A stretch of DNA of 47,025 nt, from contig NZ_JHVL01000028.1 in assembly GCF_000620125.1 (NCBI RefSeq), positions 1-47,025 of the forward strand, read 5' to 3'. The DNA comes from Clostridiisalibacter paucivorans DSM 22131. GTDB taxonomy: Bacteria; Bacillota; Clostridia; Tissierellales; Clostridiisalibacteraceae. Shown in pieces: positions 33,726-42,145 of this stretch. The notes beneath the pieces are model-generated. The model made no database searches and was not told the origin of the DNA. It saw only the letters and a list, made by a program, of their open reading frames with translations. The translations under genes and the position numbers were made by a program. The number at the start of each line of letters is the position of its first letter. Position 1 is the first letter of the stretch.

Positions 33726-35768
33726 TTGGACAACAGAAATAATATTAAAGCCTATAAAAAAGAGGTAAAAGGAAAGGTTGTAATTAAACTCACTATTATT
33801 ATTACTTTAGTAGCTATTATCCCCCTTTTTCTATTGGGAATATCTTCATATATGAAGATAGGAGATGTTTTAGAAGACAAATTAGAGGTTACAACAGGTC
33901 AGATGATGGACGAGGTAAATGAGTATTTAAGTATGTTTTTAAATGGAATAGAGCAAAAGACATCATTGGTGGCTGATAACTCATCCTTTATTAATTTGAA
34001 AGATGGAGATGTAGAGGGGGCTAATATAGCTTTAGAGTTATTGAGTGAAGTACAAAAGAATGATGATATGATACTTAATTCATTTTTTGGACAAGTAAGT
34101 GGAACAATGGATATTTATCCTCAGCAGAAGTTATCAGAGGACTATGATCCAAGAACTAGAGAATGGTATCAGGAAGCCATAAAAAATCCTGGGAAAGTAA
34201 TCTGGACATCACCATATAGAGATGCAGCAACAGGTAAGATTACTATGACGGCAGCTAAAGTAGTTAAGAATCAGGAGGATATAATAGGTGTAGTAGGTAT
34301 AGATGTAATGCTCAATAATTTTTCAGAAAGTGTTTCTAACAAATTAGTGGGGCATGAAGGGTATGTAATTATATCTACAGATGATGGCATATACATATCA
34401 CATCCTGATGGAGAGTTAATAGGAAAAGAAGCTATGTCCGAGAAGATGTATTGGAATGATGTAAAAAGTACTAATAAAGGGTTCAATAGTTATGAACATA
34501 ATAACGACAATATGTTTATAATCCACAGGACAAATGATAGGGTTGGATGGAAATTAATAGGGGTATTACATGAAAGTGAACTGATAAAAGATACTGGAAT
34601 TATTAAAAAGTTTGTTATATCTATATTAATAGGTACATCTATTTTAGCATTCCTTATATCTATAATGATAGCCAGAGGTATATCTAAGCCTTTAAATATA
34701 ATAACTGAGGGAATGAAAAAGGTAGCAAATGGAGATTTTACTACTAATATAGATTTAAATACTAATAATGAATTTGAAATAGCAGGGAATAATTTCAACA
34801 GGATGGTACATAGTGTTAGCTTGTTAGTAAATGAAGTAAAGAATGCCTCTAAGACTGTTATGGATTCTTCCTCGTTATTGGCTGATATAACGGACCAGAC
34901 AACTACTGCTACCAATGAAGTAGCTACCACTATAGAGGAGATAGCAAAGGGATCCAATGAACAAGCCAAAGATACAGAACAAGGGGTTATAAAGGTAAAT
35001 GAATTGGCATCAAATATAGATAAGGTGAATAAATCAACCGATGAGATGACCAATATGTCCACTGATACATATGAATTATCTCATTCAGGATTAGATATTG
35101 TAAAAGTTCTTACGGAAAGAACAGATAAAAATATGAATTCTGTGACACAAATAAATGATATTGTATTTGAGATGAATGAAAGTTCTCAAAATATAGGAAA
35201 GATTATAGATGCCATAAGTGATATAGCAGAGCAAACTAATCTCTTGGCATTAAACGCAGCTATAGAAGCTGCAAGAGCAGGAGAGTCAGGGAGAGGATTT
35301 GCAGTAGTAGCTGAAGAAATCAGGAAGTTGGCAGAGGAATCGGCTAATTCTGCTAATGAAATAAAAGATATAATTGAAGGAATACAGCAACAATCTGATC
35401 ATGCAGTTGTATCTATGAAAGAGACTAAGAGATATGTACAAGAACAGGGTGAGGCTGTTAAAGATACAGAAAATGTATTTAATAAAATTTCAGACACTAT
35501 ATTTAAATTAGTTGATAAAGTAACGGAAGTTAGAGAATATACAAAAGATATTGATAATAGGAAGAATGATATAGTACAAGTTATAGATAATATATCGGCT
35601 GCTTCTGAGGAAACATCGGCTTCTACAGAAGAAGTTTCAGCTTCAGCAGAGGAACAATTAGCTGCTATTGAAGAAGTGGATTCCTATGCAAAGGACTTGA
35701 AAGAATTATCAAAGAAATTACAGAAATCTGTAGAGAAATTTAAAATTGATTTGAATAAAATAGACTAA
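33726..35768 (+). CDS. Methyl-accepting chemotaxis protein with dCache sensor
   Basis: 680 aa transmembrane receptor that signals to CheA. TM1 at about residues 20-40, then an extracellular dCache-type domain (about 45-295, with [11 protein letters not shown] and [11 protein letters not shown]), TM2 (about 297-317), HAMP, and a long cytoplasmic coiled coil with the conserved tip [20 protein letters not shown] and [18 protein letters not shown] 33726 is preferred to TTG 33717 because SD AAGGAG (33711-33716) abuts the latter. The ligand is unknown; dCache domains commonly bind amino or organic acids. It may be partly under the c-di-AMP riboswitch through read-through. Confidence 0.93.
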   Translation: MDNRNNIKAYKKEVKGKVVIKLTIIITLVAIIPLFLLGISSYMKIGDVLEDKLEVTTGQMMDEVNEYLSMFLNGIEQKTSLVADNSSFINLKDGDVEGANIALELLSEVQKNDDMILNSFFGQVSGTMDIYPQQKLSEDYDPRTREWYQEAIKNPGKVIWTSPYRDAATGKITMTAAKVVKNQEDIIGVVGIDVMLNNFSESVSNKLVGHEGYVIISTDDGIYISHPDGELIGKEAMSEKMYWNDVKSTNKGFNSYEHNNDNMFIIHRTNDRVGWKLIGVLHESELIKDTGIIKKFVISILIGTSILAFLISIMIARGISKPLNIITEGMKKVANGDFTTNIDLNTNNEFEIAGNNFNRMVHSVSLLVNEVKNASKTVMDSSSLLADITDQTTTATNEVATTIEEIAKGSNEQAKDTEQGVIKVNELASNIDKVNKSTDEMTNMSTDTYELSHSGLDIVKVLTERTDKNMNSVTQINDIVFEMNESSQNIGKIIDAISDIAEQTNLLALNAAIEAARAGESGRGFAVVAEEIRKLAEESANSANEIKDIIEGIQQQSDHAVVSMKETKRYVQEQGEAVKDTENVFNKISDTIFKLVDKVTEVREYTKDIDNRKNDIVQVIDNISAASEETSASTEEVSASAEEQLAAIEEVDSYAKDLKELSKKLQKSVEKFKIDLNKID

Positions 35769-35773
35769 TACCA

Positions 35774-35804
35774 AAAACCTTGAGGCAAATCACCTCAAGG
35801 TTTT
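35774..35804. terminator. Bidirectional terminator between the MCP gene and ABC permease
   Basis: AAAACCTTGAGG (35774-35785) and CCTCAAGGTTTT (35793-35804) form a perfect 12-bp stem between convergent genes. Its right end overlaps the permease stop codon. Confidence 0.9.
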
Positions 35805-36612
35805 AATATTTCCATCTAGTATATTTTTTTTCTATTATGGATACACATTTGTACATTAACGATGCTATTATGGCCAATACTATGACGCTCATCATTACTA
35901 AGTCTAATTTAAAAACTTGACCGCCATAGACTATAAGGTATCCAATACCAGCCTTTGATACTAAAAATTCACCAACTATTACCCCTACCCAAGAAAGTCC
36001 GATATTTACCTTTAATGTGCCTATCATTGTGGGGATACTAGAAGGCAGAACTACTTTTTTGAAAATATCTATCTTTGATGCTCCAAAGGATTTTAACATC
36101 TTTATTTTTTCTTCATCAACTGCTATAAAGGCATTATATACATTCATGATAGTTATAACTATAGATACAGAGATAGCAGTAGCTATAATGCCAGCATATC
36201 CTGCTCCAATCCATAAAATTATTATAGGAGCCAATGCTGTCTTAGGTAGACTATTAAGTATAACAAGATATGGATCAAGCACCTTTGAAAGAAATTTAGA
36301 CCACCATAATAACATGGCTACAAGTATTCCCAATAGAGTACCTAATAGAAAACCAATTATATTTTCGAAAACGGAAATGCCTATATGGTGAAATAAAGAG
36401 CCATCTTTAACTAATTTCATAAAAAGTGCATATATTTCACTGGGATAACTGGTTAAAAAGGTATCAATAACACCATATCGCCCCAATAATTCCCAAACTA
36501 ATGTAATTATAAATAAAATTGAGATTTGAACAATTATAATTGCTCTATTTCTAGTTTTGATTTTTTTGATATATTCATTATGCTCCTTAGAAGAAGATCT
36601 ATCTTTAGACAT
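35803..36612 (-). CDS. ABC transporter permease (SsuC/TauC/NrtB type)
   Basis: 269 aa inner-membrane permease of the nitrate/sulfonate/taurine/pyrimidine-precursor importer class. Six predicted helices. The EAA-like coupling loop is FGASKIDIFKKVVLPSSIPTMIGTLKVNIGLSW. The N-terminus is a 20-residue charged tail. ATG 36612 overlaps the end of the ATPase gene (8-nt overlap ATGTCTAA), a typical translational coupling. In the present arrangement its natural partner gene is split by a 3.24-kb element, so its transcription must come through the element, perhaps from the recombinase promoter, or require excision. No substrate-binding protein gene is in the window. Confidence 0.9.
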   Translation of the reverse strand: MSKDRSSSKEHNEYIKKIKTRNRAIIIVQISILFIITLVWELLGRYGVIDTFLTSYPSEIYALFMKLVKDGSLFHHIGISVFENIIGFLLGTLLGILVAMLLWWSKFLSKVLDPYLVILNSLPKTALAPIIILWIGAGYAGIIATAISVSIVITIMNVYNAFIAVDEEKIKMLKSFGASKIDIFKKVVLPSSIPTMIGTLKVNIGLSWVGVIVGEFLVSKAGIGYLIVYGGQVFKLDLVMMSVIVLAIIASLMYKCVSIIEKKYTRWKY

Positions 36613-36793
36613 GTATATCCAGCTCCTTCCATATTTTATTGAAGTAATGTCTGAATTCTGGAGCTTCTCTACATTTCATAGGAGTGTTGACTCCACCAGG
36701 ACAAGTTAGTTCTATAGAAATTATATCTTTAATTTTTGCTGGCCTTTTGGATAATATAACTATTCTATCAGCCATAGATATAGCTTCTGCTAT
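36605..36793 (-). pseudogene. ABC transporter ATPase, 3' fragment (displaced by element)
   Basis: Encodes the last residues of an SsuB/TauB-type ATPase: IAEAISMADRIVILSKRPAK and on to IWKELDIHV-stop, including the regulatory region after the H-loop. The fragment begins at the 19-bp repeat (36775-36793), whose other copy lies 3,240 bp away at the end of the N-terminal fragment. The short open frame starting MYIYHF is an artefact of element sequence read into it. Joining at the repeat gives ...VTHDIAEAIS-MADRIVIL..., a complete ATPase of about 259 aa. Confidence 0.88.
36775..36793. repeat. Attachment-site direct repeat, left (attL/attR-like)
   Basis: TAGATATAGCTTCTGCTAT, identical to 40015-40033. 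It contains the internal dyad ATAGC-ttct-GCTAT. The recombinase gene ends 47 bp away, as usual for large serine recombinases and their attachment sites. Confidence 0.88.
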
Positions 36794-36840
36794 GTCTATG
36801 AAATGGTAGATATACATGTAAATATATAATGAATTTGATT

Positions 36841-38454
36841 TTAACTATATATTTTAACTTTTAAATCATTTCCATCCCATGTGATGTTATGGATTGTTTT
36901 TTTTATTATAGATTTCTGTTCATATAATTCTAACTGATCTACAGTAGCAGCAAAATATTTAAACAAATCTTTAAGTATATCAATATTTTGTTGTTGAATT
37001 AAAGGACTTTTAACTTTTTTTTCAATATTGTGTAATTGTTTTTTTGTATTTTTTACTTTTGTATTTAGCTCTTTTATATGGTATATTATATATTTTGATG
37101 CTACAGATTTTCTGTTTTCAGCTAATTGTATAGTCAAGTTATTTATAGCTTCTTCACAATTTTGTAGCTGTTTTGTTAATTGATTTTTTTTAGATAGATA
37201 TTTATAATCAAGCTTATAGATTTCTATCTTTTTTCGATTCAATTGTTTTATTAACATATTTTTATCCATAGATAATTTCTTTAGTTTTTTTATAACTAAT
37301 TTATCAGCTATTTTACCATTGATGTTTTTAATATTACAATCACAATTCCTGGATTTTTCTTTTGTAAGACATTTATAATAGTAATAAAAGCCATAGGGTT
37401 TATTACTTATTGATACCCTCATAATGGAATTACAGTGTTGACATTTGATTAATCCTGACAATAGTCCATATTTTCCAGTACCTTGCCTAGGTTTTTTAGT
37501 GCTATTTGACTTCAGTGTATTTTGTACTTTAATCCAATCAGAGGAGTTTAATATACCCTTATGCTTTCCAACAGCAATTATCCATTCTGATATATCTTTT
37601 TTTATTACTTTATTTTTTTTGATATCATTTTTATTAAATACCATGAGACCATGGATCCCATCAAATTTATTTGTATTGCCTTCAATATTACATCCTGCTT
37701 TTGCGAAGTATCTATATATATGGTTATCTGCTATACAGTAAACGGGATTGGACAATATTATTTTTAATGTGCTATTGTCAAAATATTTTCCTGTTTTAGT
37801 TTTTATGTTATTTTTTATGGTCCAGGAAGTTAATTGAGTAAGTGAATTTAATGCTATGTATTTTTGGAATAATCGTTCAACAATATGGAGTTCTTTAGGA
37901 AGAGGGGAGAGCTTATACATTTTTCTTTGGTTAAGTTCAGAATCTAGATATTGTATCTCCTCAGATTTAAATCCCATAGGAGTCTTACCTCCAAGCCACC
38001 TACCAGTCTTAGCTAATTGATACATATTGTCTCTAATTCTTTCTGCTATAGTTTCTCTTTCCAATTGTGCAAAGACACTAGATATGTACATCATAGCTCT
38101 TCCCATTGGTTTAGATGTATCAAATTGTTCTCTAACAGAGACAAAGGATATATTATATTTTTGAAGGACTTCAAGTGTCTCTGAGAAATTCGATACATTG
38201 CGGCTAATTCTATCTAATCTATAACAAATTAAAACACTAAATTTGTTGTTTTTAGCATCTTTCATCATTTGTTTAAATTTAGGTCTATCAATGTGGACAC
38301 CAGAGAATCCTTCATCCTCATATACGATCATATTAGTATCTGTACAATCAAAATGTTTATATACATAGTCCTTACACATTTTAATTTGATTCTCTATTGA
38401 TTGACCTTTATCAGTAAATTTAGATTTGCGAGAATATATAGCAATAGTGGACAC
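36841..38454 (-). CDS. Large serine recombinase
   Basis: 537 aa site-specific recombinase of the resolvase/invertase superfamily. The N-terminal catalytic domain has IAIYSRKSKFTDKGQSIENQ (nucleophile Ser in YSRKS), YEDEGFSGVHIDRPKF, the CYRLDRISRN motif and SVFAQLERETIAERI. Next come the recombinase domain (about 165-280), a zinc ribbon (CQHCNSIM ... YKCLTKEKSRNCDC, about 340-380) and a C-terminal coiled coil (about 390-480). This is the architecture of SpoIVCA, TnpX and phage integrases of this class. GTG 38454 is preferred to TTG 38457 because SD AGGAGGT (38467-38461) is then 6 nt away. All catalytic residues seem intact. It probably integrated the element at the 19-bp site and could excise it with a directionality factor. 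Confidence 0.95.
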   Translation of the reverse strand: MSTIAIYSRKSKFTDKGQSIENQIKMCKDYVYKHFDCTDTNMIVYEDEGFSGVHIDRPKFKQMMKDAKNNKFSVLICYRLDRISRNVSNFSETLEVLQKYNISFVSVREQFDTSKPMGRAMMYISSVFAQLERETIAERIRDNMYQLAKTGRWLGGKTPMGFKSEEIQYLDSELNQRKMYKLSPLPKELHIVERLFQKYIALNSLTQLTSWTIKNNIKTKTGKYFDNSTLKIILSNPVYCIADNHIYRYFAKAGCNIEGNTNKFDGIHGLMVFNKNDIKKNKVIKKDISEWIIAVGKHKGILNSSDWIKVQNTLKSNSTKKPRQGTGKYGLLSGLIKCQHCNSIMRVSISNKPYGFYYYYKCLTKEKSRNCDCNIKNINGKIADKLVIKKLKKLSMDKNMLIKQLNRKKIEIYKLDYKYLSKKNQLTKQLQNCEEAINNLTIQLAENRKSVASKYIIYHIKELNTKVKNTKKQLHNIEKKVKSPLIQQQNIDILKDLFKYFAATVDQLELYEQKSIIKKTIHNITWDGNDLKVKIYS

Positions 38455-38624
38455 CAAAATACCTCCTAAAGATATATTTAACTATAGTTTAGCACAAAGA
38501 TACTAGTTTGTAAGCAAATAAAATATTTAATTAAAAAAGTAAAAAATGAGAATAAAAGTAATTACTATATAGTTATGTCATAGTACAAACTTTGTCACTC
38601 ATAGACTTTATTGAGGTGATTGTG

Positions 38625-38810
38625 GTGACAAGAGCAAAACAGAAAATCAATGTAATACTTGACATACCTGATGAAGAATATGCGTCGAAGCTTTTGTCAG
38701 AGGCAGTTGTTGAAATTATAGCAAAAAGGATAGAAAAATATCCAGTGGAACAACAGATTTCAATATATGATAAATTAATAGAAGAAATAAAGGCAAGAGA
38801 CGCAGATTAG
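38625..38810 (+). CDS. 61-aa element-encoded protein, possible directionality factor
   Basis: A short protein starting VTRAKQKINVILDIPDEEYA and ending EEIKARDAD, mostly helical and charged. GTG 38625 follows SD GAGGTGAT (38613-38620); the longer version starting at 38592 lacks an SD. It is transcribed away from the recombinase gene, from the shared intergenic region 38468-38610. Not recognised. Small proteins next to large serine recombinases are sometimes recombination directionality factors; that is a hypothesis here based on position and size only. Confidence 0.6.
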   Translation: MTRAKQKINVILDIPDEEYASKLLSEAVVEIIAKRIEKYPVEQQISIYDKLIEEIKARDAD

Positions 38811-38955
38811 ATATATAAAATTAAAAATAAAATATCTATGACATTTAAAACTATTGATATACAGAGGATTTTGTAGAATTATGTACTTATAGGGAAAGAA
38901 AGGAAAAAATTAAACTATAGGAAAACATAATTTTACAAACTTCGGAGGTAGATAA

Positions 38956-39132
38956 ATGAAAAAGACAAAAGAGTTATCTTTAAAAATAGATAAACATAAA
39001 GAGCGATTGGCAAAGATGATTAAGGTTAAGAAGGGAAATTTATTAGATAAACAGGTTGTAGAAATAAGCAAAAATTTAGATAAGGTGCTTAATGAGTATA
39101 ACAAATGCAAAGAAGGTGATAAAAAGAAATAA
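38956..39132 (+). CDS. Spo0E-like aspartyl-phosphate phosphatase
   Basis: A 58-aa protein, MKKTKELSLKIDKHKERLAK and so on, whose second half VKKGNLLDKQVVEISKNLDK-VLNEY fits the Spo0E-family pattern (two-helix hairpin, loop GNLLD..., signature S-x-x-LD-x-x-I/L-x-x-Y). Spo0E proteins remove phosphate from Spo0A~P and so delay sporulation. SD CGGAGG (38942-38947) lies 8 nt before the ATG. Carriage on a mobile element is unusual and could let the element influence entry into sporulation. Family assignment is from the pattern, not from a search. Confidence 0.72.
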   Translation: MKKTKELSLKIDKHKERLAKMIKVKKGNLLDKQVVEISKNLDKVLNEYNKCKEGDKKK

Positions 39133-39361
39133 TATTTTAACACTATAGATTAATATTTAACTCCTTTCTTTTCCTGTTAAAAAGATGTATTGAATAAGCT
39201 ATATATAAAGTTTATTGAAAATAGTGAACTTACTTGTCTAGATTAAAAATAGTGGAATAAGAATTACAATATAAGTAAATTTTATACAGATAAAGATTTA
39301 TTTATAATAAAAAGAGTTATATTTTTTGAAATAAATGATATAATAAATAATGAAAAGAATT

Positions 39362-39382
39362 ATAGGGGAGGGACCAGCTCCC
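39362..39382. terminator. G/C hairpin downstream of the toxin-like ORF
   Basis: AGGGGAG (about 39364-39370) pairs with CTCCCCT (about 39378-39384) around GGACCAG. It lies just after the minus-strand stop codon and is G/C-rich in AT-rich surroundings; it could end transcripts from both strands, as in type I toxin-antitoxin loci. Confidence 0.45.
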
Positions 39383-39390
39383 CTAACCAG

Positions 39391-39525
39391 TTATTTTATT
39401 TTGGAAGAACTTGTCTTTTTAGATGAGTTCTTTCTACTTTTTATAGTATATTTAAGTGTTATTATGCTGATTAAAAAGTTAAGTATAGTAGTTAAGAATT
39501 GTAAGAGAATTTCACAAAATGTCAT
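39391..39525 (-). CDS. Candidate type I toxin (small hydrophobic holin/TxpA-like peptide)
   Basis: A 44-aa peptide: MTFCEILLQFLTTILNFLIS, then ITLKYTIKSRKNSSKKTSSS and KIK. One membrane helix (residues about 4-24) followed by a Lys/Ser-rich tail is the layout of Gram-positive type I toxins. It has the strongest SD in the element, AGGAGGTGG (minus strand, about 39541-39533), and upstream AAACTCA-tt-TTGAGTTT, a hairpin that could limit translation. A G/C hairpin follows the stop. The antisense antitoxin RNA would come from the plus strand; a TATAAT at 39340-39345 is a possible -10. Not certain, but the features combine well. It overlaps a plus-strand frame that lacks coding character. Confidence 0.55.
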   Translation of the reverse strand: MTFCEILLQFLTTILNFLISIITLKYTIKSRKNSSKKTSSSKIK

Positions 39526-40014
39526 TTCTCCACCTCCTATATATAAACTCAAAATGAGTTTGTAATCTATAGGAATAAGATAAAATGATATAAGTATTCA
39601 CTACTATTATATGAATTGTTTGTGCAGTTATTCTTATTTTATTGATATAATCTATAAATTATATGAAGTTAGTAATGGATGATTAAATGTTGGATAGATA
39701 TATTAATGATATTTTTAACAATGAATGGTATTAATTTAAAAAAATCATGTTTTAATATTTAGTGAAGGGAATAATAAAATGTGGGTTGTTCTTTACATAT
39801 ACAATACCATAAAATGTAATTTATGTAAATAAAATAATTAAATAATATTTAGACTAGATAATTTTTAGTATTAAACATTATTGATATAATGCCATAGGAA
39901 ATATATCAATAATATAATTATGTTTTTGTAACAAAATTTAAATTATTCGCAATATTGCTTAAATTAGTTAGTCTGGGTAATTTATTTGGACAAATTTATT
40001 TATCAACCATATGC

Positions 40015-40033
40015 TAGATATAGCTTCTGCTAT
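40015..40033. repeat. Attachment-site direct repeat, right
   Basis: TAGATATAGCTTCTGCTAT, identical to 36775-36793, at the point where the ATPase reading frame leaves its family consensus. Confidence 0.88.
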
Positions 40034-40624
40034 ATCATGTGTTACCATTATTGCTGTCTTTTTTTCTTTCTTCAATATACTTCCAATCTCATCAGAGATG
40101 GCCAGCCTAGTTTGATAGTCCAGAGCAGAGAAGGGTTCATCAAGTAATAACAGTTCAGGATTTGTAGCTAAAGTGCGAATAAGTGATACCCTTTGTCTCA
40201 TTCCACCTGAAAGTTGGTGAGGGTAATAATATTTAAAATCACCCAATCCATAGGTGTTTAATAACTTTTCTACAAAGGCTTTAGATTTGTCATTTAATTT
40301 TTTTTGTATTTCTAGTCCTATCAATGTATTTTCTAAAATAGTTCTCCATTCAAAAAGATAATCTTTTTGAAACATATATCCTATATTCTTATTAATACCA
40401 TTGGTTTGTTTTCCATTTAATAAAACCTTTCCATTGGATGGAGTTAAAAGACCTGCTATGGCTGATAAAAGAGTGGATTTACCACAGCCACTAGGTCCTA
40501 CTAACACAACAATTTCACCATGATGAATATCTAAAGAGATATTGTCTATAGCCTTGGTTTCACCTTTTAAAGTGTGATAGATAACAGATAAATTATTTAT
40601 TTCAACTATTTTTTTATAATTCAT
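40015..40624 (-). pseudogene. ABC transporter ATPase, 5' fragment (interrupted by element)
   Basis: The first 203 residues of an SsuB/TauB/NrtD-type importer ATPase: Walker A VGPSGCGKST, Q-loop YMFQKDYLF, signature LSGGMRQRVS, Walker B LLLLDEPFSALD and H-loop VTHD. After DIAEAIS the frame enters the element and adds 15 foreign residues before a stop at 39968. The 56 C-terminal residues are at 36605-36793. All nucleotide-binding motifs are retained, so residual activity is conceivable. The start is ATG 40624, where SD AGGAGG is part of a small CTCC-aaaa-GGAG hairpin. Divergent from arsR. Confidence 0.9.
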
Positions 40625-40745
40625 TTATTGGCCTCCTTTTGGAGTTTATAAGAGATTAAGTTTATTTATTGGATATTTTATAGTATTCCTCGTTGAGTAA
40701 TTATGTGAAATATAAAAGAATTTTAAATTAATACTATAAAAGATA

Positions 40746-40774
40746 TTGACAATATAGCAATTTAATCATATTAT
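40746..40774 (+). promoter_or_regulatory. Promoter of the arsR operon
   Basis: TTGACA (40746-40751), a 17-bp spacer and TATTAT (40769-40774). Confidence 0.75.
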
Positions 40775-40775
40775 A

Positions 40776-40795
40776 ATATTAGAAATTACTAATAT
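40776..40795. promoter_or_regulatory. ArsR-type operator
   Basis: ATATTAG-aaatta-CTAATAT is a perfect 7-bp dyad starting 1 bp after the -10, where ArsR/SmtB repressors usually bind. It suggests autorepression relieved by metal or metalloid. Confidence 0.65.
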
Positions 40796-40818
40796 AATAA
40801 TATGTGAGGAGTGAAAAT

Positions 40819-41127
40819 ATGTTTCTAGATGATATAGAAGTAAAAATATTTAAGGCTTTGGGCCACCCTGTGAGGTTGAAGATAGTAAAAAAACTTATGA
40901 AAGGTACACTATGTGTATGTGAATTAAATGAAGATGTTGACTTTTCTCAATCTAATTTATCACAACATTTGAGAGTTTTGAGAGATGCAGATATATTAAG
41001 TTATGAGAGAGATGGTGCTCGTATAAATTATAGTATCAAAAATAAAGAGATAACAGATATTATTAATATAATAGAAAAGATGATTATAAAGGATTTTAAA
41101 AAAATAGTAAATGGACAGGGTGATTAA
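40819..41127 (+). CDS. ArsR/SmtB-family metalloregulatory repressor
   Basis: 102 aa winged-helix repressor. The N-terminal segment FKALGHPVRLKIVKKL, the metal-site motif LCVCEL in helix 3 (as in As(III)/Sb(III)-sensing ArsR), and the recognition helix QSNLSQHLRVLRDADIL are clear. ATG 40819 is preferred to GTG 40804 because SD GAGGAG lies between them. First gene of an operon with a permease and a thioredoxin-like protein; a matching operator overlaps its promoter. Confidence 0.92.
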   Translation: MFLDDIEVKIFKALGHPVRLKIVKKLMKGTLCVCELNEDVDFSQSNLSQHLRVLRDADILSYERDGARINYSIKNKEITDIINIIEKMIIKDFKKIVNGQGD

Positions 41128-41131
41128 TACA

Positions 41132-42127
41132 ATGCTTGGATGGATCAATGAAATTTTTAAATTCTCATGGTTATATAATATAGTATCACTATTGGTTGAA
41201 AATGTATTTAATATTTCAATGGACTCTAGATTGGGCTCAAGTATACATTTCTTTATATATGATACAATAAAAATAATTATTTTATTAGGGATTATGATTT
41301 TTATTATTTCTTATATTAGGAGTTATTTTCCTCCAGAGAGAACAAAGAAGATATTAAGTAAATTCAATGGTATTAAGGGTAATATCATTGCATCTATATT
41401 AGGGATTGTAACCCCTTTCTGTTCATGTTCCTCAGTTCCAATTTTTATAGGATTTATTGAAGGAGGAGTACCATTAGGACTGACATTTTCTTTTTTAATA
41501 ACATCTCCAATTGTAAATGAAGCTGCCTTTGCCATATTACTGGCCTCCTTTGGGTGGCAGTTGGCTATATTATATGTAATTACAGGTGTAATAGTAGGTG
41601 TAGCAGGAGGAGTTATAATAGGAAGATTAAATTTAGAAAGTGAAGTTGAGGGATATGTATATGAAATTGATATGGGTGAAACAGAAATAGAAAGATTGAC
41701 AAAAAGACAGAGAATAGATTTTGCTATAGAGAATATTAAAGAAATTATAGGAAGAGTATGGCTATACTTAATAATAGGTATAGGCATAGGTGCATGGATA
41801 CATGGGTGGGCACCAGAATCATTGTTGGCAAGATATGCAGGGCCTAATAATCCCTTGGCAGTATTTGCAGCTGTGATTATAGGTATACCTCTGTATTCCA
41901 ATGCATTAGGAACTATACCTATAGCTGAGGCACTTATAGGAAAGGGAGTGGGTATAGGAACTGCTATGTCATTTATGATGGCCACAACTGCATTGTCTTT
42001 ACCAGAGATGATACTTCTTAGAAAAGTCATAAAGCCTAAGCTTATATCTTATTTTGTTATAATAACAGGTATATCAATAATAGTGGTAGGATATTTATTT
42101 AATTTCATTTATCATATTTTAGTATAA
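41132..42127 (+). CDS. ArsP/DUF318-type permease
   Basis: 331 aa membrane protein with about eight to ten helices. It has the family hallmark TPFCSCSSVPIFIGFIEGGV followed by SFLITSPIVNEAA, and a second half with IIGIPLYSNALGTIPIAEAL. Members of the DUF318 group export trivalent organoarsenicals (ArsP) or other soft metals; the pairing with a Cys-type ArsR supports arsenic- or antimony-related efflux. ATG 41132 is chosen because SD AGGGTGAT (41117-41124) is 7 nt upstream; ATG 41111 overlaps arsR and has no SD. Confidence 0.88.
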   Translation: MLGWINEIFKFSWLYNIVSLLVENVFNISMDSRLGSSIHFFIYDTIKIIILLGIMIFIISYIRSYFPPERTKKILSKFNGIKGNIIASILGIVTPFCSCSSVPIFIGFIEGGVPLGLTFSFLITSPIVNEAAFAILLASFGWQLAILYVITGVIVGVAGGVIIGRLNLESEVEGYVYEIDMGETEIERLTKRQRIDFAIENIKEIIGRVWLYLIIGIGIGAWIHGWAPESLLARYAGPNNPLAVFAAVIIGIPLYSNALGTIPIAEALIGKGVGIGTAMSFMMATTALSLPEMILLRKVIKPKLISYFVIITGISIIVVGYLFNFIYHILV

Positions 42128-42145
42128 ATTTAAGGAGGTAATTTT

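Larger units (their letters stand above)
36775..40033. mobile_element. 3.24-kb intervening element splitting an ABC ATPase gene
   Basis: Bounded by perfect 19-bp repeats at 36775-36793 and 40015-40033. It contains a large serine recombinase (minus), a 61-aa protein (plus), a Spo0E-like phosphatase (plus) and a candidate type I toxin (minus); about 500 bp of AT-rich DNA before the right end (39541-40014) show no gene. No phage structural, replication or conjugation gene is present. Excision at the repeats would restore the ATPase frame exactly. The layout resembles developmentally excised elements such as skin in sigK, but here the host gene is a transporter ATPase. Whether and when it excises is unknown. 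Confidence 0.88.

Noticed and set aside
34490-35062. 190-aa minus-strand ORF
   Set aside because: Antisense of the chemotaxis receptor HAMP and signalling region.
39350-39565. 71-aa plus-strand ORF in the element
   Set aside because: No SD, overlaps the G/C hairpin, and the minus strand carries a better 44-aa frame with a strong SD.
36775-40033. Interpretation of the element as a prophage or conjugative element
   Set aside because: Only 3.24 kb, with no structural, lysis, replication, relaxase or transfer genes.
41323-42030. 235-aa minus-strand ORF
   Set aside because: Antisense of the ArsP-type permease, which has the CSCSS motif and a proper SD.
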